Below, in pieces: positions 1-7,879 of a stretch of 52,014 bases of DNA. This DNA is from JBLHKS01 sp047620505 (GTDB lineage Bacteria; Verrucomicrobiota; Verrucomicrobiia; Verrucomicrobiales; DEV007). Below the pieces are notes generated by a model. The model was not told where the DNA came from. It ran no database searches and saw only the letters and a list, made by a program, of their open reading frames with translations. The number at the start of each line of letters is the position of its first letter. The stretch's first letter is position 1. The position numbers were made by a program, and so were the translations under genes. The stretch is taken from assembly GCA_047620505.1 (NCBI GenBank), contig JBLHKS010000025.1:1-52014 (forward strand). Reading direction: 5' to 3'.

Positions 1-450
1 TGGATGCTGACCGATTTCACGACCTACATGCCCGGCTCGGTCCTCACCAAAGTCGACCGTGCCTCCATGGCCAACGGCCTCGAAGTCCGCCCGCCGTTTC
101 TCGATCACGACCTCGTCGACCTCGCCTTCCAGGTCCCGCCCAAGCTCAAGATCAAAGGCCGCACCACGAAATACCTGCTTCGCAAAGTCAGCGAAGGCAT
201 CGTCCCGCCGTCCATCCTCGATCGCAAAAAACAAGGCTTCGCCATCCCCGTCGCCGCCTGGCTCACCGGGCCGCTGCGCGAGCGAATGAAGTCCATCCTC
301 GCCGATCGCGACTTCTGGGAATCGCTCGGCATGAGCACTGACGTATTGAACGGCTTCTATGCCGAACATCTCGCCTCGAGAGCCAACCACTCACGTCTGA
401 TGTGGGCATGCCTTGTGCTCCATCATTGGAAACATCGAATCACTCGATAG
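1..450 (+). CDS. asnB: Asparagine synthase (glutamine-hydrolysing), C-terminal part
   Basis: This is the C-terminal 149 residues of a class B asparagine synthetase; the gene begins outside the window. The synthetase domain activates aspartate with ATP and transfers glutamine-derived ammonia to it. The visible stretch VDRASMANGLEVRPPFLDH is the conserved segment of the synthetase domain, followed by the GRTTKYLLR and KKQGFAIP motifs. In this family such proteins either make asparagine or amidate cell-surface sugars and peptides. The polysaccharide genes at 3.0-6.2 kb make the second role possible here, but that is inference. The open frame runs from base 1 with no start codon. Confidence 0.93.
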   Translation, partial: WMLTDFTTYMPGSVLTKVDRASMANGLEVRPPFLDHDLVDLAFQVPPKLKIKGRTTKYLLRKVSEGIVPPSILDRKKQGFAIPVAAWLTGPLRERMKSILADRDFWESLGMSTDVLNGFYAEHLASRANHSRLMWACLVLHHWKHRITR

Positions 451-520
451 CGCCCGCCAGCACAGATGGACTTGCCGGAACCCCGTTGCCTACGGCAGCA
501 GGAAGGGCTACCATCGAAGG

Positions 521-775
521 GTGAGCATCACTCTGGAAGTCGAAGACGAAGTTCTGAGCCAACTCCCGCTCGGACCCGGCGAACGGGAGCGTCACATGAG
601 CATCGAACTCGCCGCCCGTTACTACGCCAAAAATTGGCTGACTTTCGGCCACGCCGCCGCTATGGCCCGGCTCGACCGCGAAGCGTTTGCCTGCGAACTC
701 GCCGAACGCGGTATTCCCCGGGATTACGGCCTGACCGAAGCGATGGAGGACATTGCCGATGCTCGTGGTGAGTAA
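521..775 (+). CDS. UPF0175 family antitoxin-like protein
   Basis: A small protein of 84 residues with the UPF0175 pattern: an N-terminal beta segment (SITLEVEDEVLSQLP), then a helix-turn-helix-like part (ELAARYYAKNWLTFGHAAAMARLDREAF) and a C-terminal Y-G-L-T-E segment. UPF0175 proteins are the usual antitoxin/DNA-binding partners of DUF3368 PIN-like toxins, and exactly such a gene overlaps its 3' end. GTG at 521 is chosen because family members begin with the beta strand; the frame is open further upstream (to 413) but that part overlaps asnB and looks noncoding. Confidence 0.8.
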   Translation: MSITLEVEDEVLSQLPLGPGERERHMSIELAARYYAKNWLTFGHAAAMARLDREAFACELAERGIPRDYGLTEAMEDIADARGE

Positions 776-1250
776 CACCTCGCCCCTGAGCAATCTTGCG
801 ATCACTGGCCGCTTGGATCTCCTGCGGGAACGATATGGCGAGATCGTGATTCCCTCCATGGTTCGGCAGGAATTGGATGCTCTCCGTCATCCGCTCGCCC
901 AGCAGCTGCTGACAGGCGCTTTCGATGAAGGTTGGCTGATGGAAGAGCCGCTTCCAGAATCGTTCGATCTGTCCGGATATCTGAGTCGCGCCGATCCGGG
1001 CGAATGCGAGGCCATCGCTCTGGCGGAACTGAAGCAAGCGGACAAAATTTTGCTCGACGATCGTGCGGGCCGGGAGCTGGCGCGGGAGCGAGGCCTGAAA
1101 GTCGTCGGCATTCTTGGAGAACTGCTCCATGCGAAAAACGCAGGCCGAGTCGACTCGGTTCGGGAAGAAATGGAGCGGCTCCAAACGGAGGCTCGTTTTT
1201 TCATTCGGGAAGATTTGAAGGCGCTGATTCTTACCGAAGCGGGAGAGTGA
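759..1250 (+). CDS. DUF3368 PIN-like toxin
   Basis: A 163-residue protein starting LVVSNTSPLSNLA, the N-terminal acidic/Ser-Thr signature of DUF3368 PIN-like nucleases. It continues with SRADPGECEAIALA, the second acidic block, and KILLDDRAGRELARERGLKVVG, the third. PIN-family toxins are metal-dependent RNases; DUF3368 has not been assigned a precise target as far as I know. The start ATG at 759 overlaps the antitoxin stop by 17 bases, giving translational coupling; TTG at 753 is an alternative. It carries one copy of the AGCAGCTGCT palindrome (901-910, encoding QQLL), unlike the other accessory genes nearby. Confidence 0.85.
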   Translation: MLVVSNTSPLSNLAITGRLDLLRERYGEIVIPSMVRQELDALRHPLAQQLLTGAFDEGWLMEEPLPESFDLSGYLSRADPGECEAIALAELKQADKILLDDRAGRELARERGLKVVGILGELLHAKNAGRVDSVREEMERLQTEARFFIREDLKALILTEAGE

Positions 1251-1258
1251 GGGGCTGG

Positions 1259-1642
1259 TTATTTGGTCGCTCGATTCGCCGTCGCCTTCGCGCATCGGCA
1301 GGAGGGATTGGAATCGGCACCATCCGGGAGGAGGTGACGGTATTTCTCGGCAGCTGCTGCTGGCGGCGTGGAGCCGGATTGCTCGCCGATGAGCGCGATG
1401 ACGGCGTCGCTTTTCTCGATCGAGTTGTAGAGGAGTTCGTGGGTGGTTTCGGAGTCTTCTTCCTGCCGGAAGTTGAGGTTGATCTTCCCGGCGTGAATTT
1501 TGCAATTATTGCCAAAAATATAGACCGCTTTGCGGCCTCTTTCCGCTCCGGCGGCGCAGGCATACGCCTCCCCACTCCGTGGGGTCTAGCGCCTCCCTGC
1601 TCCGCCTCCGCTCTCTTTTTCTTGCTCTCGGCGCTTCGCGCC
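1259..1642 (-). other. Gap between genes with a startless coding remnant and hairpins
   Basis: No complete gene is seen. On the minus strand a frame is open from 1585 to the stop at 1259 with no ATG, GTG or TTG start. It reads like real protein around KAVYIFGNNCKIHAGKINL and ELLYNSIEKSDAVIALIGEQ, so it may be the remnant of an unrecognised gene. Nearby are short hairpins: CCCCAC-TCC-GTGGGG at 1570-1584 and GGCGC-TTC-GCGCC at 1630-1642, the latter directly behind the stop of the FGE-like gene. A near match to the palindrome (GGCAGCTGCT) lies at 1349-1358. Confidence 0.4.
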
Positions 1643-2503
1643 TCACAGCGTGGAACTCACGACCACCCGCAGTCCAAGGTTGCTGCTCCGGAGGGACGGG
1701 GCGTACCAGTAGCGGAAAGCGGAGCGGCAGTACAGGGCGTGGCCGTGCCAGCTGCCGCCGCGGAGGACACGGCTGGAGCCGACTGCAGGCCCGGTGGGAT
1801 TGCGCTGAGCATCACTATAGTAGTGCTCCCCATACCAGTCCTGGCACCACTCCGAGACATTTCCATGCATGTCCAGCAAGCCCCATACATTCGGTCCATA
1901 GGCGCCAACTGGCCTCGTCTTTCCCAGAGACTCACCCGTGGTCTCCGTTCCGTAGGGATATTTTCCATCGCAGTTGGCCTGATTTCCGTTCAAACTTTCT
2001 CCGAACGAAAACGGCGTGCTCGTTCCGGCCCGACAGGCGTATTCCCACTGCGCTTCGGTTGGCAATTTCACTTCCCAACCTTCAGGTAAATCGAGAGCCG
2101 CTCCGAGCTTCCTGCAGAATTCCTGGGTGTCCTTCCAGCTGACCATCTCAACCGGCAGGTCATCCCCGCGAAAATAGCTTGGGTTTTCTTCGGCACCCAT
2201 CACCCCCTTTCATTGCTTCTGCGTCGTTTCAGTTTTCGCAATCCAATACCCCTGTGACAGGATGACCCGATGCTGCTCTTCGTCGTCGTCTCGCTCCTCT
2301 TCGTCTGTCGGACTGCCCATGAAGAACCCGAGATCATCTGTCGGCGGACACCAAACGAACTTGATCCCTCCAATTTCCCTGACCTCTCCCGCCTTCTTTC
2401 CAAGCATGGAGTCTTCCGACCAGATCCGGTCTTTGATCCAAGGCAGGGCCAACCAAGCAGCGAGGCAGGTGGCCAGTGCGATCGTTATTTCGAAGAGTTT
2501 CAT
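1643..2503 (-). pseudogene. FGE-sulfatase (SUMF1-type) domain protein, interrupted by in-frame TGA
   Basis: Reading through one stop gives 286 codons: an N-terminal membrane anchor or signal (ITIALATCLAAWLALPWI), then a formylglycine-generating-enzyme-like domain with GIKFVWCPP, FFMGSP, the ENPSYF block, PTEAQWEYACRAG, DMHGNVSEWCQDWYG and RVLRGGSW. The frame is broken only by TGA at 2210-2212, between QKQ and KGVMG, exactly where the family has Trp (QW.AVMG). Upstream and downstream parts are in the same frame, so this is a single TGG-to-TGA nonsense change. The ATG at 2503 has a good AGGTGA ribosome site 5 bases before it. It may be a young pseudogene, a read-through gene or a sequence error. 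Many family members are not true sulfatase-activating enzymes. Confidence 0.85.
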
Positions 2504-2618
2504 GTTGTCACCTAAACTGAATCCGCTTGAGCAGCGCGTAACCGCCAACCGCGCCGGCGCGGCGTGCGAATCTTCAACACCAGAGACCGGATTCAAACAG
2601 AAATCGCCACGGCGCAGA

Positions 2619-2690
2619 CGTGTTAGACGTGTTAGGCGGGCTCGGCGGGCTCGGCGGGCTCGGCGGGCTCGGCGGGCTCGGCGGGACAGG
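2619..2690. repeat. 9-bp tandem repeat (GGCGGGCTC)
   Basis: Five exact units of GGCGGGCTC at 2635-2679, followed by a partial unit. The 9-bp period continues outward with degenerate units (CGTGTTAGA, CGTGTTAGG before; CGGGACAGG after). On the minus strand it encodes (Glu-Pro-Ala)n at the end of the truncated toxin frame at 2632-2757. Confidence 0.9.
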
Positions 2691-2757
2691 CATCGAGAAA
2701 ACCGGCGACGAAGGGGCGGTGCTTGTGCGGAAGATGGGCGTCGACTATGAATTTCAT
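2632..2757 (-). pseudogene. Truncated DUF5615 PIN-like toxin with Pro-Ala-Glu tail
   Basis: A 41-codon frame starting 5 bases after the stop of the DUF433 gene. The first residues, MKFIVDAHLPHK, are the N-terminus of DUF5615 PIN-like toxins, the normal partners of DUF433 antitoxins. The rest of the nuclease (normally around 110 residues) is missing. The frame instead runs into the 9-bp repeat, giving PAEPAEPAEP and a stop. The remaining catalytic acidic residues are absent, so it should be inactive. Confidence 0.7.
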
Positions 2758-2762
2758 TCCAG

Positions 2763-3011
2763 CTAAGCCAGCGCGAGATGAGCGCTTCGAGCAGTCAGGG
2801 TCTTGCGCGAGAATTCGAGGCAGGCCAGAACATCTTCTTTCTCAAGATCGGGAAACTCTTCCAGGAGATCGTCAACTGTGTCGCCAGCTGCCAGATATTC
2901 GAGGAGCGATTCGACTGGATAACGCAGACCGCGGATGCAGGGTTTCCCATGGCAGATATCGGGATCGAGGGTAATTCGCGATATGAGATCCGGTTCGGAC
3001 TTGGTTGGCAT
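2763..3011 (-). CDS. DUF433 domain antitoxin (VapB45-like)
   Basis: An 82-residue protein with the DUF433 core: RITLDPDICHGKPCIRGLRY, then PVESLLEYLAAGDTVDDLLEEFPDLEKEDVLACLEF. DUF433 is a winged-helix-like DNA-binding domain of antitoxins paired with DUF5615 PIN-like toxins. It begins 9 bases after the stop of the glycosyltransferase gene upstream, so it may be co-transcribed with it. The partner toxin downstream is reduced to a stub, so this is probably an orphan antitoxin, which may still protect against a related toxin elsewhere. Confidence 0.88.
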   Translation of the reverse strand: MPTKSEPDLISRITLDPDICHGKPCIRGLRYPVESLLEYLAAGDTVDDLLEEFPDLEKEDVLACLEFSRKTLTARSAHLALA

Positions 3012-3020
3012 ATTTTGATT

Positions 3021-4394
3021 TTACCCGCGCGCCGCCCGCTTGCCAAGGCCCGGTTTGGCTCTAGCGATCTGCACGAGAAACCACGCAGCGAGGCACAGAA
3101 CCAAGGGCATGACGGAGGCGGAGTAGCGCATCGTCGAGGTGACGAGTGCGTGGAGGCCGTTCATCATGAGAACGATGAAGAGCCAATCCCAGATGAAGAT
3201 CCGGCGACGGATGGCGAGGATGAGGCCGGCGACGCCTAACACGAACCCCACGATCTGGATCGGGATGACGGCGAGGCCGAACTTTTTGTTTTCCGGGCCG
3301 TAGATGTCGAACCAGAAACGCCAGCACTTGCGGAAGAGCAGCCAGGTGCTCGCGCCCGGGTTTTCGAGCATCGATTTTTTGGCGACGTCGCCGAGGATCT
3401 TGCTGCCTTCGGTGGTGTGTGGGTTGCCGCTGCCGATGATTTCGCGGAGACGTTGATCGAAGAGTTCTTGCCCGGCTTGATCGAGTTCGTCTTTGTCGCG
3501 GCCGTCGAATTCGAGGTTGTTGCCGAGCCAGATGCTGAACCCGCCGGAGGTGCCCATGGTGACGAATTCGCCGGTGACTTTGGAGTTTCGGACCATCCAG
3601 GGAACGCAGACGAGGATGCCGATGGCGCCAGCAGCTGCTAACGCGGCGAAGCGGCGGAGACGTGGCCGGGTAGGGGTGGTTTTTGGCCGCTCTTGTCTGA
3701 TTGCTTCGAGATTTTGGCGGCTGGAAGCCACCACTACGGGCGCCAACGCTAGGATCGGGAGCATCGGCACGAAATAGAGGAGGACGGGTTTGGCGAGGGC
3801 GCCGAGTCCTAACATGAGCCCAGCTAACGCGTAGTCGCGCCAGCGGCCATCGGCGAGTGCGCGGCCGAGGAAGAGCGCGAAGGCGATTACGAGGAGGAAA
3901 AAGAGGGTCTCGGCGAGGTAACGGCCGGTGTAAATCGCGGTGACGGGGTAGGCGAGGACGAAGAGCATGCCGAGGCGCGCGGCGAGGTTTCCAAGCAGGC
4001 GGCGGGCCGTCAAAAAGATGAGCCAGGCGGTGAGGAGATCGAGCGCGATCTGGGCGGCGAAGACGAGTTTGTTAATTCGGCCGTTGTCGAGTTTCGGGTC
4101 GCCGCTGTTCGGTTCTTCGCCGCTAATCCAGAAGAGGCCGGTTAGAAAATACGTGTAAACCGGGGTGCGGAGGAGATCGGGACCGCGAGCGTCTTCGATC
4201 TGGTAGCCGTCGCCAGCGAGGAGTTCGCGAGCGATGTTGTCGTAGTAATCTTCGTCAGGATCGAGCTCGAAAACCGTGACGATCCCGATCGTCGCGACAA
4301 CGCGCAGAACGGCGAAAATTACGAAGAGCCGGAGGAACGGGGTCTTCTCAATCCAGCTGAGAATGCGCTGCAAGAACGTCCGCATAAAGTTCAT
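3021..4394 (-). CDS. Membrane glycosyltransferase (GT39/ArnT-like, PMT_2)
   Basis: A polytopic protein of about 457 residues with many hydrophobic segments. After the first membrane segment it has ELDPDEDYYDNIARELLAGDGY, the acidic periplasmic loop typical of GT39/ArnT-like enzymes, then RTPVYTYFLTGLFW. Such enzymes transfer sugars from polyprenyl-phosphate donors on the periplasmic side. ATG at 4394 is chosen (4385 is an alternative); it overlaps the 3' end of the GT4 gene by about 45 bases, so the two are translationally linked. One palindrome copy (3630-3639) encodes Ala-Ala-Ala in a membrane segment. The acceptor is not predictable. Confidence 0.85.
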   Translation of the reverse strand: MNFMRTFLQRILSWIEKTPFLRLFVIFAVLRVVATIGIVTVFELDPDEDYYDNIARELLAGDGYQIEDARGPDLLRTPVYTYFLTGLFWISGEEPNSGDPKLDNGRINKLVFAAQIALDLLTAWLIFLTARRLLGNLAARLGMLFVLAYPVTAIYTGRYLAETLFFLLVIAFALFLGRALADGRWRDYALAGLMLGLGALAKPVLLYFVPMLPILALAPVVVASSRQNLEAIRQERPKTTPTRPRLRRFAALAAAGAIGILVCVPWMVRNSKVTGEFVTMGTSGGFSIWLGNNLEFDGRDKDELDQAGQELFDQRLREIIGSGNPHTTEGSKILGDVAKKSMLENPGASTWLLFRKCWRFWFDIYGPENKKFGLAVIPIQIVGFVLGVAGLILAIRRRIFIWDWLFIVLMMNGLHALVTSTMRYSASVMPLVLCLAAWFLVQIARAKPGLGKRAARG

Positions 4395-5502
4395 CGGTTT
4401 TCTTCGCCATGGCGGGGGCGGAGTAGTTTTTCTCCACGAAGTCGTGCGCGCCTTCGCCCATTTTTCTGCGCTTGTCAGGGTCTCGAAGGAGAACGCCGAT
4501 CGAATCGCGCAGAGCGTCCGCGTCTTTTGGCGGGACAAGCAGACCGGTCTCGCCTTCGGCCATGGTTTCCGGAATTCCGCCGACTTTCGCGCCGACAACC
4601 GGCGTGCCACAGGCCTGGGCTTCGATCGAAACGATCCCGAACGGCTCGACCAGTGAAGGAATCGCGAAGATGTCGAGCGCGCTCATGATTTCGGGAATGT
4701 CCGAGCGGCTGCCGGTGAAAATCACGTGGTCGTTCAGGCCGAGCTCGGCGACTTCATCGACGAGCTCCTGACGGAAGTCGCCGTGGGCTTCGAACGCAGC
4801 GTCGCCGACGATCATGAGCCGCAAATTCGGAAATTCGCCGACCAAATCAGCGATCGCTTTGAGCAAAAAGGTGTGCCCTTTCCAAGGGTGGAGTCTGCCG
4901 ACGATCCCAACCAGGGGCGCGTCGAGCGCGATGCCGAATTCCTCACGAATCGGCTCGGCTGGGAGAGGCTGGAAGCGCTCGGTGTCGATCCCGTAATTCG
5001 CCCGCGAAATCCGATCCGCCGGAAATTTCCGCTCCAGCAGCTGCTGATGCATGTGGCTCGAAGCAACGAAGATTCGGTCGGCGCGACGGACGGTCGCGAC
5101 CTCGATCCAAGCGTAAAGCCGGTCTTTGGAAAACACCGAATCCCAGTTCACCCAGCCATGCGCAAAGGCGATCCAGGGGATGTCGAATTTCTTCCGCAAC
5201 GCCCAGCCGATCGCGTCCGAGCGGTAGTCGTGAGTGAAAAGAATGTCGTAGTCGCCGGTTTCGAGTTCGGCGCGGATCGCCTTGTAATCCGAGCGATCGA
5301 ACGGCGATTTCACCGGCAGGAGATCGAAATCAGCGTCGACTCGGCGAAGCGATTCGGCGAAAATCTCGCATGGCCGATTCGGGTCCATTGAAATCGCCAA
5401 TTTCATCTCAGCGCTCGTGTATTTCGCGAGATCGCAGAGGTAGGTTTCTGGCCCTGTCAGGGTTTCGATCCCTCGGCAGTTGCGCACGTGAAGAACCCGC
5501 AT
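4348..5502 (-). CDS. Glycosyltransferase family 4
   Basis: A 384-residue GT-B fold enzyme. The N-terminal Rossmann-like half begins MRVLHVRNCRGIETLTGPE; the C-terminal half has VGIVGRLHPWKGHTFLL (nucleotide-sugar binding), GSRSDIPEIMSALDIFAIPS and the EPFGIVSIEAQACGTPVVG acidic motif typical of GT4 retaining transferases. It acts in the cytoplasm or at the inner membrane face on a growing polysaccharide or lipid-linked sugar. It stands between the polysaccharide export gene (9 bases upstream) and the membrane glycosyltransferase, suggesting a small exopolysaccharide operon. A palindrome copy at 5036-5045 encodes QQLL. Confidence 0.93.
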   Translation of the reverse strand: MRVLHVRNCRGIETLTGPETYLCDLAKYTSAEMKLAISMDPNRPCEIFAESLRRVDADFDLLPVKSPFDRSDYKAIRAELETGDYDILFTHDYRSDAIGWALRKKFDIPWIAFAHGWVNWDSVFSKDRLYAWIEVATVRRADRIFVASSHMHQQLLERKFPADRISRANYGIDTERFQPLPAEPIREEFGIALDAPLVGIVGRLHPWKGHTFLLKAIADLVGEFPNLRLMIVGDAAFEAHGDFRQELVDEVAELGLNDHVIFTGSRSDIPEIMSALDIFAIPSLVEPFGIVSIEAQACGTPVVGAKVGGIPETMAEGETGLLVPPKDADALRDSIGVLLRDPDKRRKMGEGAHDFVEKNYSAPAMAKKTDELYADVLAAHSQLD

Positions 5503-5511
5503 TCGCCTTGC

Positions 5512-6249
5512 CTAATTATTGATCGCGCTACTGAGAATCACGACGCTGGCGACCTCAAGAAACGGCTGCATCACCTTGGCGACGTGCTGCGTGAACCGCT
5601 CGGTCTTAGCAATTCCGTTCGGCGGAACGTAGACGATGTCAAGCGGCTGAAGTTTGAGATTGTAGACGAATTCGGCGTTCTCCAGCAAGTCCTCAACATC
5701 GGATTTGACGCGTCGATTCGGATCCCGCCGAAGGATCACGATTTCTTCTTTGTCCGCATCTTTGGTGAAGCCGCCGGCCATGAGGACAGCCTCGATCACA
5801 TCGACATTGTTTGGTGCGGTGAACACGCCGGGCACCTTGACTTCGCCCATAACGAAGAATCTCCTCCCGCGAGCATCGACAACGGTGACGGACACCTCGG
5901 GCTCGATCATGTGGCCGGCGAAAGCGCTGCGAATCTTGTTCGAAGCTTCGGCGACGGTGAGGCCTGTGAGGTCGACTGGACCGGTCATCGGCAAAACTGC
6001 GGTGCCGTCAGCCGCGACAGAAATCTTAGGAAGTTTCAGCACCGCCTGCAGATCGCTCCGGCGATAAACTTCAATCCCGATGGTATCGCCCGCACCAATT
6101 CGATAGTTTCGTTCGCCTGGCGGTTTGCCGCCGTGCTTTGCGACCTGGATCTGAGCTTCCTCAACCGGTTCGATTGGTTTAAGCGAGTCGCAACCGATGG
6201 GCACAAGGCACAGCACGGCAGCGAAAACAAGTTGGGAGGAAGCTTTCAC
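5512..6249 (-). CDS. Polysaccharide export protein (Wza-like, Poly_export/SLBB)
   Basis: A 245-residue outer-membrane lipoprotein candidate: signal peptide with a lipobox-like end (CLVPIGCDS), then the poly_export domain starting YRIGAGDTIGIEVYRRSDL, with VAADGTAVLPMTGPVDLTGLT. An SLBB-type domain follows (FFVMGEVKVPGVFTAPNNV, ILRRDP), and the tail is hydrophobic (FLEVASVVILSSAI). Wza-like proteins form the outer-membrane channel for capsule or exopolysaccharide. At 245 residues it is shorter than Wza (about 380), as in many non-enterobacterial homologues. It is first in the minus-strand run with the two glycosyltransferases. No copy of the palindrome was found in it. Confidence 0.92.
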   Translation of the reverse strand: MKASSQLVFAAVLCLVPIGCDSLKPIEPVEEAQIQVAKHGGKPPGERNYRIGAGDTIGIEVYRRSDLQAVLKLPKISVAADGTAVLPMTGPVDLTGLTVAEASNKIRSAFAGHMIEPEVSVTVVDARGRRFFVMGEVKVPGVFTAPNNVDVIEAVLMAGGFTKDADKEEIVILRRDPNRRVKSDVEDLLENAEFVYNLKLQPLDIVYVPPNGIAKTERFTQHVAKVMQPFLEVASVVILSSAINN

Positions 6250-6380
6250 GTACCTTGATATTTAAGGTAAGTTTGGCGAGTGTCAACAGCCGCGAGGAGG
6301 ACGTGGCGATCGGATGACGCTGAAAAGCGGGGGTGAGGACTTGCGATCCCGCGATTCTCAATTAACGGACGCGCGATCTC

Positions 6381-7763
6381 ATGAGCAAATTTGACCTCAT
6401 CGTAATTGGCGGCGGGCCGGCGGGATACGTCGGCGCAATCAAAGCTGCGCAGCTTGGAAAAAAAGTCGCGTGTGTCGAAATGGACCGAGCGGGCGGAACT
6501 TGCCTGAATTGGGGCTGCATTCCGACGAAATCGCTTCTTAAGAACGCCGAAATCTATCAGCAGCTGCTGCACAAGGCGGATGAGTTCGGGCTGAAGTTCG
6601 ATGGTCTCGATTATGACTGGGAAAAGGTGATCAGCCGAAGCCGCGGCGTGTCGAGCAAGCTCGCCGGCGGGATTGAGCATCTCTTTAAGAAGAACAAGGT
6701 CGACTACATTCGAGGCAAAGGCAGTTTAGCTGGAAATGGCAAAGTCGAGGTCATCGATGCGGACGGCAAAACGGAGACGATCGAAGGCGAGAACATTTTG
6801 GTCGCCACAGGCTGCGTCAGCCGCCCGATGCCGGGTTTCGATTTCAACGGGACGACGGTGATCGGCTCGAAAGAAGCAATGGTGATTCCAAAGCAGCCGA
6901 AGGAAATCATCATCATCGGCGCAGGCGCGATCGGAATCGAGTTCGCGTATTTTTTCAACGCGTTCGGGACGAAAGTCACGGTGGTCGAGATGATGCCGAA
7001 CGTTTTGCCTGTTGAAGACGAAGCTGTGAGCAAGGCGCTCGAGCGGTCGTTCAAAAAGCAGGGAGTCAACATCCTGACAAACACCAAAGTCACAGGAACC
7101 AAGGCAACTGACAGCGGAGTCGAGATCACCGTCGAGGGCAAAAAGACCGAAACGCTAACGGCGGATGTCTGCCTCGTCGCGATCGGCGTGAAGCCGGTTT
7201 TGCCGAGCGGACGAGAGATCCGGCTGACCGAACGCGGCTACATCAAAGTCGATGACCGCTACCAGACGAGTATTCCCAAAGTGTTCGCATGCGGCGACAT
7301 CACGGGGCCACCCTGGCTCGCGCACACGGCGAGTTTCGAGGCGATCCAAGCCGTCGAAGGCATCTTCGATTCGAATCATGAGCCGAAGCACGTCGACGTG
7401 TTCCCTGGCTGCACCTACTGCCAGCCTCAGGTCGCCAGCGTCGGTCTGACCGAGCAAGCCGCGAAGGAGAAGGGCCTGAAATACAAGGTCGGGAAATTTC
7501 CGTTCCAGGCGAGTGGCAAAGCACTTTCAGTCGGCGAGTCGGAAGGCTTCGTGAAACTGATTTTCGGCGAGCCGCACGGCGAAATCATCGGCGCGCACAT
7601 CATCGGTAGCGAGGCGACGGAAATGATCGCGGAGCTTGGCCTGGCGATCACGTTAGAGGCGACTTACGAGGATATCGAAGCGACGATCCACGCTCACCCG
7701 ACGTTTAGTGAGGCCGTGCACGAGGCAACGAGCGAGGCGTTTGGCCACGCGATCCATATTTAA
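6381..7763 (+). CDS. lpd: Dihydrolipoyl dehydrogenase (E3)
   Basis: A 460-residue flavoprotein reoxidising dihydrolipoamide in the pyruvate, 2-oxoglutarate or glycine-cleavage complexes. FAD-binding GGGPAG lies at residues 10-15 and the redox-active disulfide GGTCLNWGC at Cys41/Cys46. The NAD-binding GAGAIGIE is near 180, the ACGDI FAD motif near 305, and the C-terminal HAHPTFSEA with the catalytic His-Glu pair is near 443. Full length for the family. It stands alone, with no E1/E2 genes visible, and a strong terminator follows. A palindrome copy at 6559-6568 encodes QQLL. Confidence 0.97.
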   Translation: MSKFDLIVIGGGPAGYVGAIKAAQLGKKVACVEMDRAGGTCLNWGCIPTKSLLKNAEIYQQLLHKADEFGLKFDGLDYDWEKVISRSRGVSSKLAGGIEHLFKKNKVDYIRGKGSLAGNGKVEVIDADGKTETIEGENILVATGCVSRPMPGFDFNGTTVIGSKEAMVIPKQPKEIIIIGAGAIGIEFAYFFNAFGTKVTVVEMMPNVLPVEDEAVSKALERSFKKQGVNILTNTKVTGTKATDSGVEITVEGKKTETLTADVCLVAIGVKPVLPSGREIRLTERGYIKVDDRYQTSIPKVFACGDITGPPWLAHTASFEAIQAVEGIFDSNHEPKHVDVFPGCTYCQPQVASVGLTEQAAKEKGLKYKVGKFPFQASGKALSVGESEGFVKLIFGEPHGEIIGAHIIGSEATEMIAELGLAITLEATYEDIEATIHAHPTFSEAVHEATSEAFGHAIHI

Positions 7764-7845
7764 AGAATTCAGCATTCAAAATTTGAATTTCGAAATGCTG
7801 GTGTATTCTATCGGCTAATCACCCCCAGCGCGTGCGCTGGGCCGC

Positions 7846-7875
7846 AAGGCCGTCTTCGGACGGCCTTCGCTTTTT
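7846..7875 (+). terminator. Rho-independent terminator with UUCG loop
   Basis: A perfect 9-bp stem AAGGCCGTC / GACGGCCTT closed by a TTCG tetraloop (7846-7867), followed by CGCTTTTT. Another hairpin, CAGCGC-GT-GCGCTG at 7826-7839, stands just before it. It ends the lpd transcript; it also sits only 5 bases before the likely ATG of the NYN gene, so that gene would need its own promoter or is read poorly. Confidence 0.88.
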
Positions 7876-7879
7876 CCAG

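Noticed and set aside
440..1505. Long minus-strand frames opposite the toxin-antitoxin genes
   Set aside because: Arg/Pro-rich composition and lack of family resemblance mark them as mirror frames of the plus-strand genes.
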